Assembly: GCA_002715305.1 (NCBI GenBank)
Contig: PAYV01000035.1
Span: forward strand, 1-17,101
Direction: 5' to 3'
Length of the DNA stretch: 17,101 nt
Source: Rickettsiales bacterium
Lineage (GTDB): Bacteria > Pseudomonadota > Alphaproteobacteria > Methylaequorales > Methylaequoraceae
Part shown: positions 7,295 to 15,157 of the stretch, piece after piece
Layout of the letters: every line of letters begins with the position of its first letter
Position numbering within the stretch: position 1 is the first letter of the stretch
Notes under the pieces: generated by a model
Database searches by the model: none
The model's input: the letters and a program-made list of their open reading frames with translations, nothing else
What the model was told of the DNA's origin: nothing
Program-made: the position numbers and the translations under genes

Positions 7295-7975
7295 AAACCT
7301 TTGATCCTGACGTCTTGCGGCATCAGAAAAGATAGGAAATTGATGAGCTTTTCCCTTGCTTAATGAAGTTAATAGCAGAACTTTAACATTTGGAAAATTT
7401 ATGCTTACACTATCCACCATACCTTTCCACCATTGTGGGTGGCGAACAGTAATGTGAGCGTTTTCACCATTGGGCAATAAAGCAAGTGCCTCATAACACG
7501 CTATATTTAATACTACTAATTTTTTGGCAAAAGTGAAAATATTATTTAAGATAGCAGGTACATCAGAAATATAAATATGCTCTAGTACGTCAAAGGAAAT
7601 AACACAATCTACCAGCTTTCGTTCATCTATATTCCTAGCTGGCTCGTAATAATTCACAGAATCAAGCTGAAAATATTGCATTGCACTCTTTCCTTTTTCA
7701 TCAAATTTCGAAGCACTCCAATCACACCCGCCAGAACCATAATCTAGGATAGTTTTTATTTTGAACCTACTGAAAATATCTCTCACAGTTTTTTTCATTA
7801 ATTTTAATTCGAAATCTTCATAAGCGATGTCAACTTTAGAGTTATCTAGCTTATCATAGCCATTTTTAACCATTTTTTCATACATCAATATTAAAGCATT
7901 GCCCTTTTCAGATAGACACAATTGGTCTATTTTTTCATTAGGGTAAACTTTATTATTTGTGGTGAAAGAAGACAT
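7280..7975 (-). CDS. Class I SAM-dependent methyltransferase
   Basis: 231 residues. The SAM-binding motif I is LDYGSGG (77-83) and the later FDVLEHI (128-134) is the acidic loop/post-motif typical of Methyltransf_11/25-like proteins. The C-terminal segment (HITVRHPQWWKGMVD) is common in methyltransferases found in cell-surface glycan loci. The gene begins four bases after the stop codon of the upstream TPR/GT9-like gene, so the two are almost certainly cotranscribed and probably act on the same product. Its TGA abuts the sulfatase TAA on the opposite strand with no intervening base. The acceptor (sugar, lipid or protein) cannot be read from the sequence. No membrane segment or signal peptide is evident. 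Confidence 0.75.
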   Translation of the reverse strand: MSSFTTNNKVYPNEKIDQLCLSEKGNALILMYEKMVKNGYDKLDNSKVDIAYEDFELKLMKKTVRDIFSRFKIKTILDYGSGGCDWSASKFDEKGKSAMQYFQLDSVNYYEPARNIDERKLVDCVISFDVLEHIYISDVPAILNNIFTFAKKLVVLNIACYEALALLPNGENAHITVRHPQWWKGMVDSVSINFPNVKVLLLTSLSKGKAHQFPIFSDAARRQDQRFSVSY

Positions 7976-7979
7976 TGTT

Positions 7980-9860
7980 TTAAACCTTTTTAATGAGATT
8001 TTTTAATTCATCCGATAAGTCAGACATTACATTAGACCAATCACCAACTTTTTGCTTTCTTAATAAAATTGTTGACTTTGGATACCATGGGGTATGGCGT
8101 TTACCTGTCATCCAACGATAATTTGGTGGTGCCGCTGGCAACAATACTATTGTTTTTTTTCCAATAGCTGATGAAAGATGTGCAATTGTATTATCAATTG
8201 TAACTACGAAATCACAGTTAGCTATCATTGCGGACATTGCAGAAAAGTCATTCATCAAATCAATACCGGGCAAGGTTAATATATCTTCACTGTACTTTTT
8301 TGGTACTTCACTAGCTTTCTGATTGGCACATGGATATTGCAGGTTTAATAAATTTATATCCAAATCTTTGAACGCACTTAATAATTGATCTAACTCTATT
8401 TTTCTATCATCGTTTTCTTGACTTGCTTTTGTAAACCACGCAAGGCCACAAACGGGTTTGCCATTTTCTTTGATGAAAGTTTCAATTTTGGATTTTTCTT
8501 TTTTTATAGGTATTAAGTAGCCAAAGTCATGTTTAGGAAAATCTGATATTCTATTTCTGAAAAACATTGTCAGATCTCCAAATGAAATTTGCGCGTCAAA
8601 GTCACCTGCTACTATAATGGAGTCCTTGTCTGTGAAATTTATTGATGGGAAAGAGTTTTTAAACAGCTCAATCAATCTTTCGTCAATAAATGCGGTAATA
8701 TTTTGTGCTTTATTCTGCAAATCATGGAGCATAGATGAGAAAAATATGACATCACCAACTCCTTGTTCCTGCCATACCGCTAAACTTTTACACTGCTTTC
8801 CAGTCCATTTTGGAAATACCGAAAACTTTTCAAAATTTGCTCTATCCATTCCGAGCATAAATCGTGATGGAAAAATTTTCCAAGCCTCTTTATACTTTCC
8901 TTTAGCACCTAACGCCAAACTCAGATTATAGATAATGTCGGGTTTTCCAGGCATTAGTTTCAATACTTCCTGAAAAATTCCGATAGCATCATCTATTTTA
9001 CCCAAATTAAATAGAGCCAAGGCAAGTTCAATTCTTGCCGATGTTAAATCTGGCTTGATCTTTAGAGCTATGTTGCAGAGATTTACTGTTCCAGTAAAGT
9101 CTCTCTTCATGTATTTCAATCTAGCTAGATTTAAGTATGCATTATAATATGCTGAATCGATGGAAATTGCTTTTTTTGAATTTTTTTCACTGTTATTAAA
9201 ATCTTTTTGTTTTAATTGAATCTCTGCTAATAACTGATAATATTCTGCATTTTTCCGATTACTCATTTCAGCACGTTCGAGATGACCTTTTGCTTGATCC
9301 AACTGTTCCAGTGATTCATCTGAAACATCAAGATCGTAAAGAGTTGAACCTAATGAATTATTTTTCTTCCATTGGTACATTATGGAAAGTGCAATATTAT
9401 AATGGGCATCTAAATGCCCTTGATTAATTTCAATGGCTTTTCTAAAACTTTCTTGGGCCATCTTATGCTCATCGAAGTCCATAAGAAGATTTCCAATGTT
9501 GAAATACAAGCTTGGGTCATTATTATTTAATTTCAAAGCTACTTTATAAATCGCTAACGCCTCATCTTTCATCCCAATTGACCTATACAGAGATCCTAAG
9601 TTTATATAACTTCCTAAAAAACTAGGATCACTTTCTATCGCCCTTGAGTAACTATTGGCAGCAGCCTTAGCATCTCCAAGAGCTAATTCACTAGCACCTA
9701 TCAAATTATGTAAGATAGCGTTTTGAGGAATTTTTTCCTGAAGCATTACCCCTTTTGAAAAGGCTTCTACATAGTCACCTTTTTTGTATAAAAAACTAAC
9801 TTCGCTCAACTCTGAATCAAAGTTGTGCTTTGCGTTGTTATCAATATTTATTTCTAACAT
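7980..9860 (-). CDS. TPR protein with GT9/GT41-like glycosyltransferase C-terminal domain
   Basis: 626 residues from the ATG at 9860-9858, with a purine-rich GGGAAAG just upstream. Residues ~15-330 are tetratricopeptide repeats (for example NAILHNLIGASELALGDAK, SYINLGSLYRSIGMKDEAL, SLYFNIGNLLMDF). Between about 160 and 205 the repeat pattern is interrupted by a less regular stretch. The C-terminal domain (~345-626) carries WQEQGVGDVIFFSSML (363-378), VVTIDNTIAHLSSAIGKKT (552-570) and WMTGKRHTPWYP, hallmarks of the heptosyltransferase-like (GT9) module often joined to TPRs in alphaproteobacteria. It is cytosolic by composition. A protein- or glycan-glycosylating role is plausible; donor and acceptor are unknown. 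It is the first gene of a two-gene unit with the methyltransferase and is divergent from pobA. Confidence 0.82.
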   Translation of the reverse strand: MLEINIDNNAKHNFDSELSEVSFLYKKGDYVEAFSKGVMLQEKIPQNAILHNLIGASELALGDAKAAANSYSRAIESDPSFLGSYINLGSLYRSIGMKDEALAIYKVALKLNNNDPSLYFNIGNLLMDFDEHKMAQESFRKAIEINQGHLDAHYNIALSIMYQWKKNNSLGSTLYDLDVSDESLEQLDQAKGHLERAEMSNRKNAEYYQLLAEIQLKQKDFNNSEKNSKKAISIDSAYYNAYLNLARLKYMKRDFTGTVNLCNIALKIKPDLTSARIELALALFNLGKIDDAIGIFQEVLKLMPGKPDIIYNLSLALGAKGKYKEAWKIFPSRFMLGMDRANFEKFSVFPKWTGKQCKSLAVWQEQGVGDVIFFSSMLHDLQNKAQNITAFIDERLIELFKNSFPSINFTDKDSIIVAGDFDAQISFGDLTMFFRNRISDFPKHDFGYLIPIKKEKSKIETFIKENGKPVCGLAWFTKASQENDDRKIELDQLLSAFKDLDINLLNLQYPCANQKASEVPKKYSEDILTLPGIDLMNDFSAMSAMIANCDFVVTIDNTIAHLSSAIGKKTIVLLPAAPPNYRWMTGKRHTPWYPKSTILLRKQKVGDWSNVMSDLSDELKNLIKKV

Positions 9861-9964
9861 TTACTTTCCCATTTTATGTAAAAAAAACTTAGCAATCATC
9901 GTGCCAAGAATTAATAACTTGTAGTGTGTGGGCAATTTGATGTAATTAAATTTAAAAAAATAAA

Positions 9965-9973
9965 AGGTGGTGA
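9965..9973 (+). promoter_or_regulatory. Ribosome binding site of pobA
   Basis: AGGTGGTGA ends nine bases before the ATG at 9983. A TGA within it is in frame with pobA, so translation cannot begin further upstream, and the ATG at 9983 is the only good start. Confidence 0.6.
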
Positions 9974-9982
9974 TTAGTAAAA

Positions 9983-11155
9983 ATGAAAACGCAAGTTCTT
10001 ATTATTGGGGGGGGTCCTTCCGGCCTACTTTTATCTCAATTGCTAATGAAAGAGGGGATAGAGACAGTAGTACTTGAAAAACAATCTCGAGAACATGTAC
10101 TAAGCCGAATAAGGGCTGGCGTGATTGAACCAAATTCTGTAGAACTTCTAGGCTACGCAGGTGTAGGCGAAAGAATTAAGGCTGAAGGCCATAGCCACTC
10201 CGGAACAATATTGTCGGCTGGAGACAAATCGCTGAGAATAGATTTTGAAGCTACTACAAAAAAAAATGTTACGGTATTTGGGCAGACCGAGATTACCAAA
10301 GACTTATACAATGCTCAAGATAAACTAAATGCAAGAATATTACACAACATAAAGGATGTACTACTTAATGATTTAGAAGGTGGATCTCCAAAAGTTAATT
10401 TTCAAACAGCTTCTGGAAATAAAGTAACAATAACATCTGACTTCATAGTTGGGTGTGATGGCTTTCACGGAGTAAGTAGATCTTACATTCCAAATGATGT
10501 AAAAAAAATTTATGAAAAAATCTATCCCTTTGGCTGGCTTGGAATTCTCTCCGAAACCCCTCCTGTTAATGAAGAGCTAATCTATGCAAACTCCGCCTCA
10601 GGATTTGCTCTTGCTTCAATGAGAAATGAAAATTTGTCACGTTACTATATTCAATGTCCCTCAAATACAAAGGTGGAAGATATTAATGACGAAATGTTTT
10701 GGAAAGAACTCAAGATGCGTCTTCCAAAAAAATATGCTGAAACATTAGTCACCGGGCCTTCAATTGAAAAATCGATAGCACCCTTACGTAGCTTTGTATG
10801 TGAACCAATTCAATGGGGTAATTTGTTTTTGGTCGGAGATGCTGCCCACATTGTTCCTCCTACTGGAGCTAAGGGACTAAACTTAGCCTTTGCGGATGTA
10901 TATTACCTCTCTACGGCAATAAAAGATTTCTATAGTGACGGTAGCAAAAGCTTGCTATCAAGTTATTCCGAAATCGCATTAAAAAGAATATGGAAAACTG
11001 TACGATTCAGTTGGTGGCTCACAAGCTTATTACACACCTTTCCATCTTCATCAGATTTTGAGAGAAAATTACAAATAAGTGAAATAGAGTACTTATCTGA
11101 ATCTTTAAAAGCGCAAGCTACACTTGCAGAGAATTACGTTGGCCTGCCTTACTAA
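9983..11155 (+). CDS. pobA: 4-hydroxybenzoate 3-monooxygenase (p-hydroxybenzoate hydroxylase)
   Basis: 390 residues, close to the 394 of the Pseudomonas fluorescens enzyme and collinear with it. The FAD motif GGGPSG is at 9-14, RIRAG at 42-46, the CDG motif at 158-160 and GDAAHIVPPTGAKGLNLA at 285-302, and the protein ends with the family-typical AENYVGLPY. The residues known in that enzyme for substrate and flavin chemistry appear at the same numbers: Arg44, His162, Tyr201, Ser212, Arg214, Arg220, Tyr222, Arg269, Pro293 and Tyr385. It converts 4-hydroxybenzoate, NADPH and oxygen to protocatechuate in the cytoplasm. No protocatechuate ring-cleavage (pca) gene and no PobR regulator is in the window. 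The next gene downstream, 98 bases away, is a BKACE enzyme, not a standard pob/pca partner. Confidence 0.95.
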   Translation: MKTQVLIIGGGPSGLLLSQLLMKEGIETVVLEKQSREHVLSRIRAGVIEPNSVELLGYAGVGERIKAEGHSHSGTILSAGDKSLRIDFEATTKKNVTVFGQTEITKDLYNAQDKLNARILHNIKDVLLNDLEGGSPKVNFQTASGNKVTITSDFIVGCDGFHGVSRSYIPNDVKKIYEKIYPFGWLGILSETPPVNEELIYANSASGFALASMRNENLSRYYIQCPSNTKVEDINDEMFWKELKMRLPKKYAETLVTGPSIEKSIAPLRSFVCEPIQWGNLFLVGDAAHIVPPTGAKGLNLAFADVYYLSTAIKDFYSDGSKSLLSSYSEIALKRIWKTVRFSWWLTSLLHTFPSSSDFERKLQISEIEYLSESLKAQATLAENYVGLPY

Positions 11156-11220
11156 TTCATCTATAAATTTCTTGCCATTGGCACATCGTAAAGTAGACTA
11201 TTTTTTGAAAGCAACAAAGC

Positions 11221-11240
11221 AACACATTTTTGTGAGTGTT
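11221..11240. promoter_or_regulatory. Inverted repeat in the leader of the BKACE gene
   Basis: AACAC (11221-11225) and GTGTT (11236-11240) are inverted, and an inner CACA-tttt-TGTG (11223-11234) gives an alternative small hairpin. It ends 13 bases before the BKACE ATG. No clear Shine-Dalgarno sequence is visible there, so the dyad may be an operator or a leader hairpin. Confidence 0.22.
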
Positions 11241-11253
11241 AAATTAAAATCCC

Positions 11254-12099
11254 ATGAACATTAAAAATAAACCTTGTATCATTTGCGTAGCAATTACCGG
11301 ATCAGTACCAACTAAAGCCGATAACCCAAATGTGCCAATATCGGTTACGGAACAAATTGAAAGTACTCAAGCGGCTTTTGAAGCTGGTGCAACTATCGCC
11401 CACTGTCATGTTCGAAATGATGACCAGTCCCCCACTTCAAACCCTGAAAAATTTGCCCTTTTAATGGAAGGGCTTAAAAAATATTGTCCTGACATGGTTA
11501 TCCAGTTTTCTACTGGTGGACGCTCTGGAAGTGGCTATGAGAGAGGAAGAATGTTATCTCTATATCCAGATATGGCATCGTTAACAGTTGGATCGAATAA
11601 CTTTCCAACAAGAGTATACGAAAATCCCCCAGCATTAATCAATTGGCTGGCAAAAAAGATGCTAGATTACAATATCAAACCAGAAATAGAAGTATTTGAT
11701 CTTTCCCACATACATCAGGCAGCACGTCTCTATAAAGAAGGATTGATTCAAGAAATTCCATATTTACAATTTGTAATGGGTGTTAAAAATGCAATGCCAG
11801 CAGACAAAGATGTTTTCAATTATTATATCAGAACTGTAAAACGCTTGCTTCCAGATAGCGAGTGGTGTGCTGCGGGAATTGGAAAATTTCAATCAGTGAT
11901 TAATGAATGGTGTGTTAGATCTGGGGGACACACGAGGACAGGTATGGAAGATAATGTCCGCTTAAACAAAAATATATTAGCTCCCTCTAATGCTTCTTTG
12001 GTTAATATTACCGTTGATTTATGTCACAAATATGAGAGGCCTGTAGCAACCTGTAAGGAGGCCCGTGAGATTTTAAACCTGGAGCGACAAAAGCACTAA
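11254..12099 (+). CDS. BKACE-family beta-keto acid cleavage enzyme (DUF849)
   Basis: 281 residues, a full-length single TIM-barrel protein. In characterised Kce the zinc ligands are His46, His48 and Glu230; the matching residues here are His50, His52 (AHCHVR) and Glu232 (RTGMEDN), with Ser86, Arg228 and Asp233 at the other catalytic spacings. The family condenses a beta-keto acid with acetyl-CoA, releasing acetoacetate and a new acyl-CoA (or the equivalent pair). Kce Glu14, which I recall as contacting the substrate amino group, aligns with Val18 (AITGSV), arguing against 3-keto-5-aminohexanoate. The TGSVPTK...HCHVR...QFSTGGRSG type is one I recognise as widespread in alphaproteobacteria without a settled substrate. 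It is downstream of pobA on the same strand and may share its transcript. Confidence 0.86.
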   Translation: MNIKNKPCIICVAITGSVPTKADNPNVPISVTEQIESTQAAFEAGATIAHCHVRNDDQSPTSNPEKFALLMEGLKKYCPDMVIQFSTGGRSGSGYERGRMLSLYPDMASLTVGSNNFPTRVYENPPALINWLAKKMLDYNIKPEIEVFDLSHIHQAARLYKEGLIQEIPYLQFVMGVKNAMPADKDVFNYYIRTVKRLLPDSEWCAAGIGKFQSVINEWCVRSGGHTRTGMEDNVRLNKNILAPSNASLVNITVDLCHKYERPVATCKEAREILNLERQKH

Positions 12100-12106
12100 C
12101 AGTAAA

Positions 12107-12132
12107 TGGATTTCTTTGCAAAAGGAAATCCA
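12107..12132 (+). terminator. Hairpin after the BKACE gene, probable transcription terminator
   Basis: An eleven-pair stem (one U-G wobble) closes a GCAA tetraloop: TGGATTTCTTT at 12107-12117 pairs with AAAGGAAATCCA at its inner eleven bases to 12132. It begins seven bases after the BKACE stop codon, the right place for a terminator. The following tract (AAACTTATAATTTCT) is only moderately U-rich, so termination may be weak, or the hairpin may protect the transcript's 3' end. Confidence 0.5.
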
Positions 12133-12212
12133 AACTTATAATTTCTAATAGTATTTGATCTGTTATCTAGATCCCCTAATTTACATCTAAAGATTAAATA
12201 ATAACGCATCCC

Positions 12213-12246
12213 TTTGGTAACTTTTGAAAACCAAAATCCAGGTTTT
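12213..12246 (+). repeat. Overlapping alternative stem-loops
   Basis: TTTGGT (12213-12218) can pair with ACCAAA (12230-12235), and AAAACC (12227-12232) can pair with GGTTTT (12241-12246). The two pairings share bases and exclude each other, as in an attenuator. They have no downstream gene on the plus strand to control, and the arms are short. Confidence 0.2.
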
Positions 12247-12408
12247 GACATCAACATAGAAAATGGTCAGTTTCTATAGCCTAATTTCTAAGAATTTTGT
12301 TCACTTGTTATTAAACGCATAACCATGAAAAAATTTTTGGTGTTTATATATTCACGGATAATATCCTAACTTATATCCACAAAATTTTGTTACAAAAGCA
12401 CATTAAAC

Positions 12409-13140
12409 TTATCTTCCAGAATAATGGTAGATTATATATTTCTTGTTTTTATGCGCACTGTTTTTTTGACTATCACGTTGAACTTCATGAAAATTGGAGG
12501 CTAAGACTTCTTTATGATGTATGGGGTTCTGATAGAGATACATGATATTTTTGAAGTGATCTTTTGCCAAATCAAGTGTGCTTCTAACAACTTCATTATT
12601 GTATGAGTTTTTGTTAAATATGAACGGAACAATGTTGGAATGCCTGTTTTCAGGCACTTTTTCTAAAATGGTTTGTACCCAAGATTTATTTTCTACATTC
12701 CCCAAAATATTTAAAACGTTTAGGTTTTTAGACTTTATTCTTAATGAGCTATTTTTTCTACTACGCTCATGCAATTCGGCATCGAGTTCAACACCAGCGT
12801 ACATTTCAAAGAACCCAGTTTCCATAGCTATCAATACAGTCTTTCCAGAGCCGGAGCCCAAATCAATATAAATTGGCATAAGATTATCATTACTATATTT
12901 TATTCCAGACCTATACCATTCAAATGATTTCCTGATCATTTCTTTGCATACCGAAGTATAAACCGGTTGATATATCATGTATCTATTATCGGAGTATCCA
13001 TTAGTTTTAATGGATGCCGTATTTACATTTCTCAAGAGGTCGAATAGCTGCACTTCAAGGAAAGTGTCTACTACTCGCCCTAATGCATAAACGCCCCTTC
13101 CATGAAAATTAAATATTTTTGCGTAATCAACAATATTCAT
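12409..13140 (-). CDS. SAM-dependent methyltransferase-like protein, last gene of the glycan cluster
   Basis: 243 residues from the ATG at 13140-13138, with AGAGGA eight bases upstream. Motif I is IDLGSGSGK (92-100), followed by GVELD (116-120) as the acidic ribose-binding strand, so a Rossmann class I methyltransferase fold is clear. The rest is not close to a family I can name; the N-terminal ~85 residues are an unassigned helical region. It starts 13 bases after the stop of another methyltransferase gene in the same direction. The C-terminal tail (SQKNSAHKNKKYIIYHYSGR) is basic and aromatic. It probably modifies a sugar or glycan made by this cluster, but a protein or small-molecule target cannot be excluded. 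Confidence 0.65.
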   Translation of the reverse strand: MNIVDYAKIFNFHGRGVYALGRVVDTFLEVQLFDLLRNVNTASIKTNGYSDNRYMIYQPVYTSVCKEMIRKSFEWYRSGIKYSNDNLMPIYIDLGSGSGKTVLIAMETGFFEMYAGVELDAELHERSRKNSSLRIKSKNLNVLNILGNVENKSWVQTILEKVPENRHSNIVPFIFNKNSYNNEVVRSTLDLAKDHFKNIMYLYQNPIHHKEVLASNFHEVQRDSQKNSAHKNKKYIIYHYSGR

Positions 13141-13153
13141 TAATCAATTCCTC

Positions 13154-13870
13154 TTATTTAAATATTGGGCCCACACACAAACAAATTAAGTAATGGGCCA
13201 TTTTAGAAAAGCCCGTATGAACCATTTCATCATTCATTGAAAACAAGAACACGTTTGAAAAGAACTTTTCACACGTATTTTTGAAATCCAAGCCAGTTTT
13301 GCAATTGATATGTGCCCTTTTGTTAGCTTCCTGAGCATAAACCTGCGACTCAATGGATGGCATTCCAAGTATACAAACACCTTCTTTATTTAAATTAATT
13401 AAAACGGAATCAAAAAAATAATCCTCTTGATCAGGATCAATATGTTCCAAAACATCAAAACTAACTATTCCGTTAAAGTTACCACCAAAGAGTTCATTTC
13501 GATCTAAAAAATCGGCTGTATCAAATGTCACGTTTGACTTATAACTTGCTGCCTCTATTTCGTTAAGATGAGGTTTGTAAAAATCGATTGCATATAAATT
13601 CTTTACAAATTTTTCAAGTACAATCGAACCAAAGCCCTCCATGCACCCAACTTCCAAAACCTTACACTTGTTTTCAAGCATTTTTCCGGCAAATTTATAT
13701 TTCGCAATAGTATTGCCTAGTAACTTTGGATCGGTCAAAAATACTGCACTTGTATTGTTACCCATTATATACCTTGGGAGTTTATTATAATTACTTACTG
13801 GGACATAAGCTTCCTTAGAGTATACGGAGGAGGTATAGCCCGAAAAATTGTTAAGGTGATTTTCTTTCAT
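13154..13870 (-). CDS. Class I SAM-dependent methyltransferase
   Basis: 238 residues. Motif I is VLEVGCMEGFGS (71-82), Asp96 in AIDFY is the likely ribose-binding acid, and FDVLEHID (138-145) is the motif IV region, as in Methyltransf_11/23 proteins. The C-terminal part (MPSIESQVYAQEANKRAHINCK) resembles methyltransferases of polysaccharide gene clusters as I remember them. The gene sits eight bases after the unknown protein's stop and 13 bases before the next methyltransferase, so it belongs to the same transcript. It is probably responsible for O- or N-methylation of a sugar residue in the cytoplasm. No strong Shine-Dalgarno is visible (a GGA lies 12 bases upstream), so translation may depend on coupling to the preceding gene. 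Confidence 0.75.
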   Translation of the reverse strand: MKENHLNNFSGYTSSVYSKEAYVPVSNYNKLPRYIMGNNTSAVFLTDPKLLGNTIAKYKFAGKMLENKCKVLEVGCMEGFGSIVLEKFVKNLYAIDFYKPHLNEIEAASYKSNVTFDTADFLDRNELFGGNFNGIVSFDVLEHIDPDQEDYFFDSVLINLNKEGVCILGMPSIESQVYAQEANKRAHINCKTGLDFKNTCEKFFSNVFLFSMNDEMVHTGFSKMAHYLICLCVGPIFK

Positions 13871-13878
13871 TCTGTTTT

Positions 13879-15132
13879 TTATCCTACTTGATACACTTTT
13901 GACTTTTCTCCTAAAATCGACTTAGATATTGCATCAAAATGCATAATTTTATCCCACGTATTTTTTGAAAAAATGTTTTTAGCTTCGTGATCTTCAATCA
14001 ATTCGTTCGGTTGAGGACCAGAAACTAATCCCTTTAGAAGCAAATCCTTGTAAACTCGTAATACTTGGACATCCTCTTCAAGGACCCCATACCTTAAATT
14101 TTGCAGAGTGTGCATTAATGCAACTTTGGTTGTATATCTCAATGTATCAGAGTCAGTGATTGGATACCGCTGAAGCCCTAAGTCTTCTTCGCTTGTTTCT
14201 AATAGGGAAATTGTCTGCTCTATTGCTGTTAAATTCTCTTTTCCCCAAATTAGCCTCTTGTTTTTTGTAGTCAGCGGGAATTGACTTCCCGTACTCATAC
14301 CATAGTGTGTTTGATACCAGTCATTTGAGATAGCGCATAGATCATTATTTGCTTCAAAGAAAAATAAATTTGGTGTGGTACCATAAGAGGATAAAATACT
14401 TGGTCCATTAGGCTTAAAAATATTTAGAAAGGATTCTTGGTAAATGGCATATCGCATATGAAGGTGAATTGACGCAGCTGGGATCTCAGGAACATTTTTA
14501 AATAAAGGCTCCGAACAGACAGCAACCGAAGTATCTCTAATTATTAATGGTTGAAATTTTGATTTATCCAACCCAGAAAAGAAACTTTCCCAAAAATTTA
14601 TATCTATTCGTCTAGTACCAGGATCATCTCTTAGAAGCTCTCTGGTTGTAAGAGTAATGAACCGTCTATCACTGGCTATTTTACCAAAAAGCGATTTAGC
14701 TAAGTCTCGAGCATAATCTGGGGATTGAAAAAAAACTGGCTGGTCGCCTCTAAAGTACGATGCAACGATGCCATGGTATAAGTAATCGGTAATACTATTA
14801 TCTAAAGAATACCCGCGTGGAAAAATATTATCAGGGTTTTGCAAATAATTTAAAGCTTCAACTCTACTATTTAGCCAAACGATGGAACTACAACTTTGAT
14901 ATAATAATGGTGCATTCAACAAAACGTTCTTAAAAAAATTGTCATTCTGTTGAAAAGTTCTTAAATTATCTTGCCTGTAGCCGTTATTTGGGCCAGGTAG
15001 GAATACTACGGCAAGAGAAGAGAATTTATTCCTAATACGATGTAATTCAGCGCTGATCAAAAATGCGAAAAAATCGTATGAGCACGGAGCAATGGATAAA
15101 TCATAAAAACAGTTTAGGGTGCGTTTGTTCAT
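13879..15132 (-). CDS. Conserved protein of unknown function in a glycan cluster, possible glycosyltransferase
   Basis: 417 residues from the ATG at 15132-15130, preceded by GAGG with suitable spacing. A TTG twelve bases further upstream is also in frame but overlaps that GAGG. I cannot assign a named family. The N-terminus (LSIAPCSYDFFAFLISAELHRI, then LAVVFLPGPNNGYRQDN) reads like the first strands of a Rossmann-type fold, and I recall similar starts in uncharacterised alphaproteobacterial proteins next to sugar-modification genes. Later conserved-looking pieces are SIHLHMRYAIYQESF and GTTPNLFFFEANNDLCAISNDWYQTHYG. No signal peptide or membrane helix is visible. It lies between an aminotransferase and two methyltransferase genes, so a role in using or transferring the modified sugar is a reasonable inference. 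Confidence 0.6.
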   Translation of the reverse strand: MNKRTLNCFYDLSIAPCSYDFFAFLISAELHRIRNKFSSLAVVFLPGPNNGYRQDNLRTFQQNDNFFKNVLLNAPLLYQSCSSIVWLNSRVEALNYLQNPDNIFPRGYSLDNSITDYLYHGIVASYFRGDQPVFFQSPDYARDLAKSLFGKIASDRRFITLTTRELLRDDPGTRRIDINFWESFFSGLDKSKFQPLIIRDTSVAVCSEPLFKNVPEIPAASIHLHMRYAIYQESFLNIFKPNGPSILSSYGTTPNLFFFEANNDLCAISNDWYQTHYGMSTGSQFPLTTKNKRLIWGKENLTAIEQTISLLETSEEDLGLQRYPITDSDTLRYTTKVALMHTLQNLRYGVLEEDVQVLRVYKDLLLKGLVSGPQPNELIEDHEAKNIFSKNTWDKIMHFDAISKSILGEKSKVYQVG

Positions 15133-15157
15133 TAAAAACCTCAATTTAACTTCATGA

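Larger units (their letters stand above)
12100..12408. other. Gene-free stretch between the BKACE gene and the glycan cluster
   Basis: These 309 bases separate convergent units and contain no credible coding sequence. They hold the strong hairpin at 12107-12132, two overlapping, mutually exclusive small stems at 12213-12246, an 11-base dyad GGATA-A-TATCC at 12356-12366, and a perfect 12-base AT-rich palindrome ACAAAATTTTGT at 12379-12390. The last lies 19 bases beyond the stop of the minus-strand methyltransferase gene. No tRNA or recognisable riboswitch was seen. Confidence 0.5.

Noticed and set aside
9861..9982. Search for promoters and a PobR site between the TPR gene and pobA
   Set aside because: Only poor -35/-10 combinations and a four-base CAAG/CTTG dyad were found; nothing specific enough to report.
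11173..11183. TGCCA-T-TGGCA palindrome between pobA and the BKACE gene
   Set aside because: The spacer is one base and there is no T-tract, so it is not a hairpin terminator; too short to call an operator by itself.
12325..12369. 14-codon open frame starting MKKFLVF
   Set aside because: It resembles the start of a signal or leader peptide but lacks a Shine-Dalgarno sequence and no downstream plus-strand gene follows.
12379..12397. Palindrome ACAAAATTTTGT and overlapping TTTTGT-T-ACAAAA as a terminator of the glycan operon
   Set aside because: The stems are almost purely A/T and lack a usable loop and U-tract; not enough to call a terminator.
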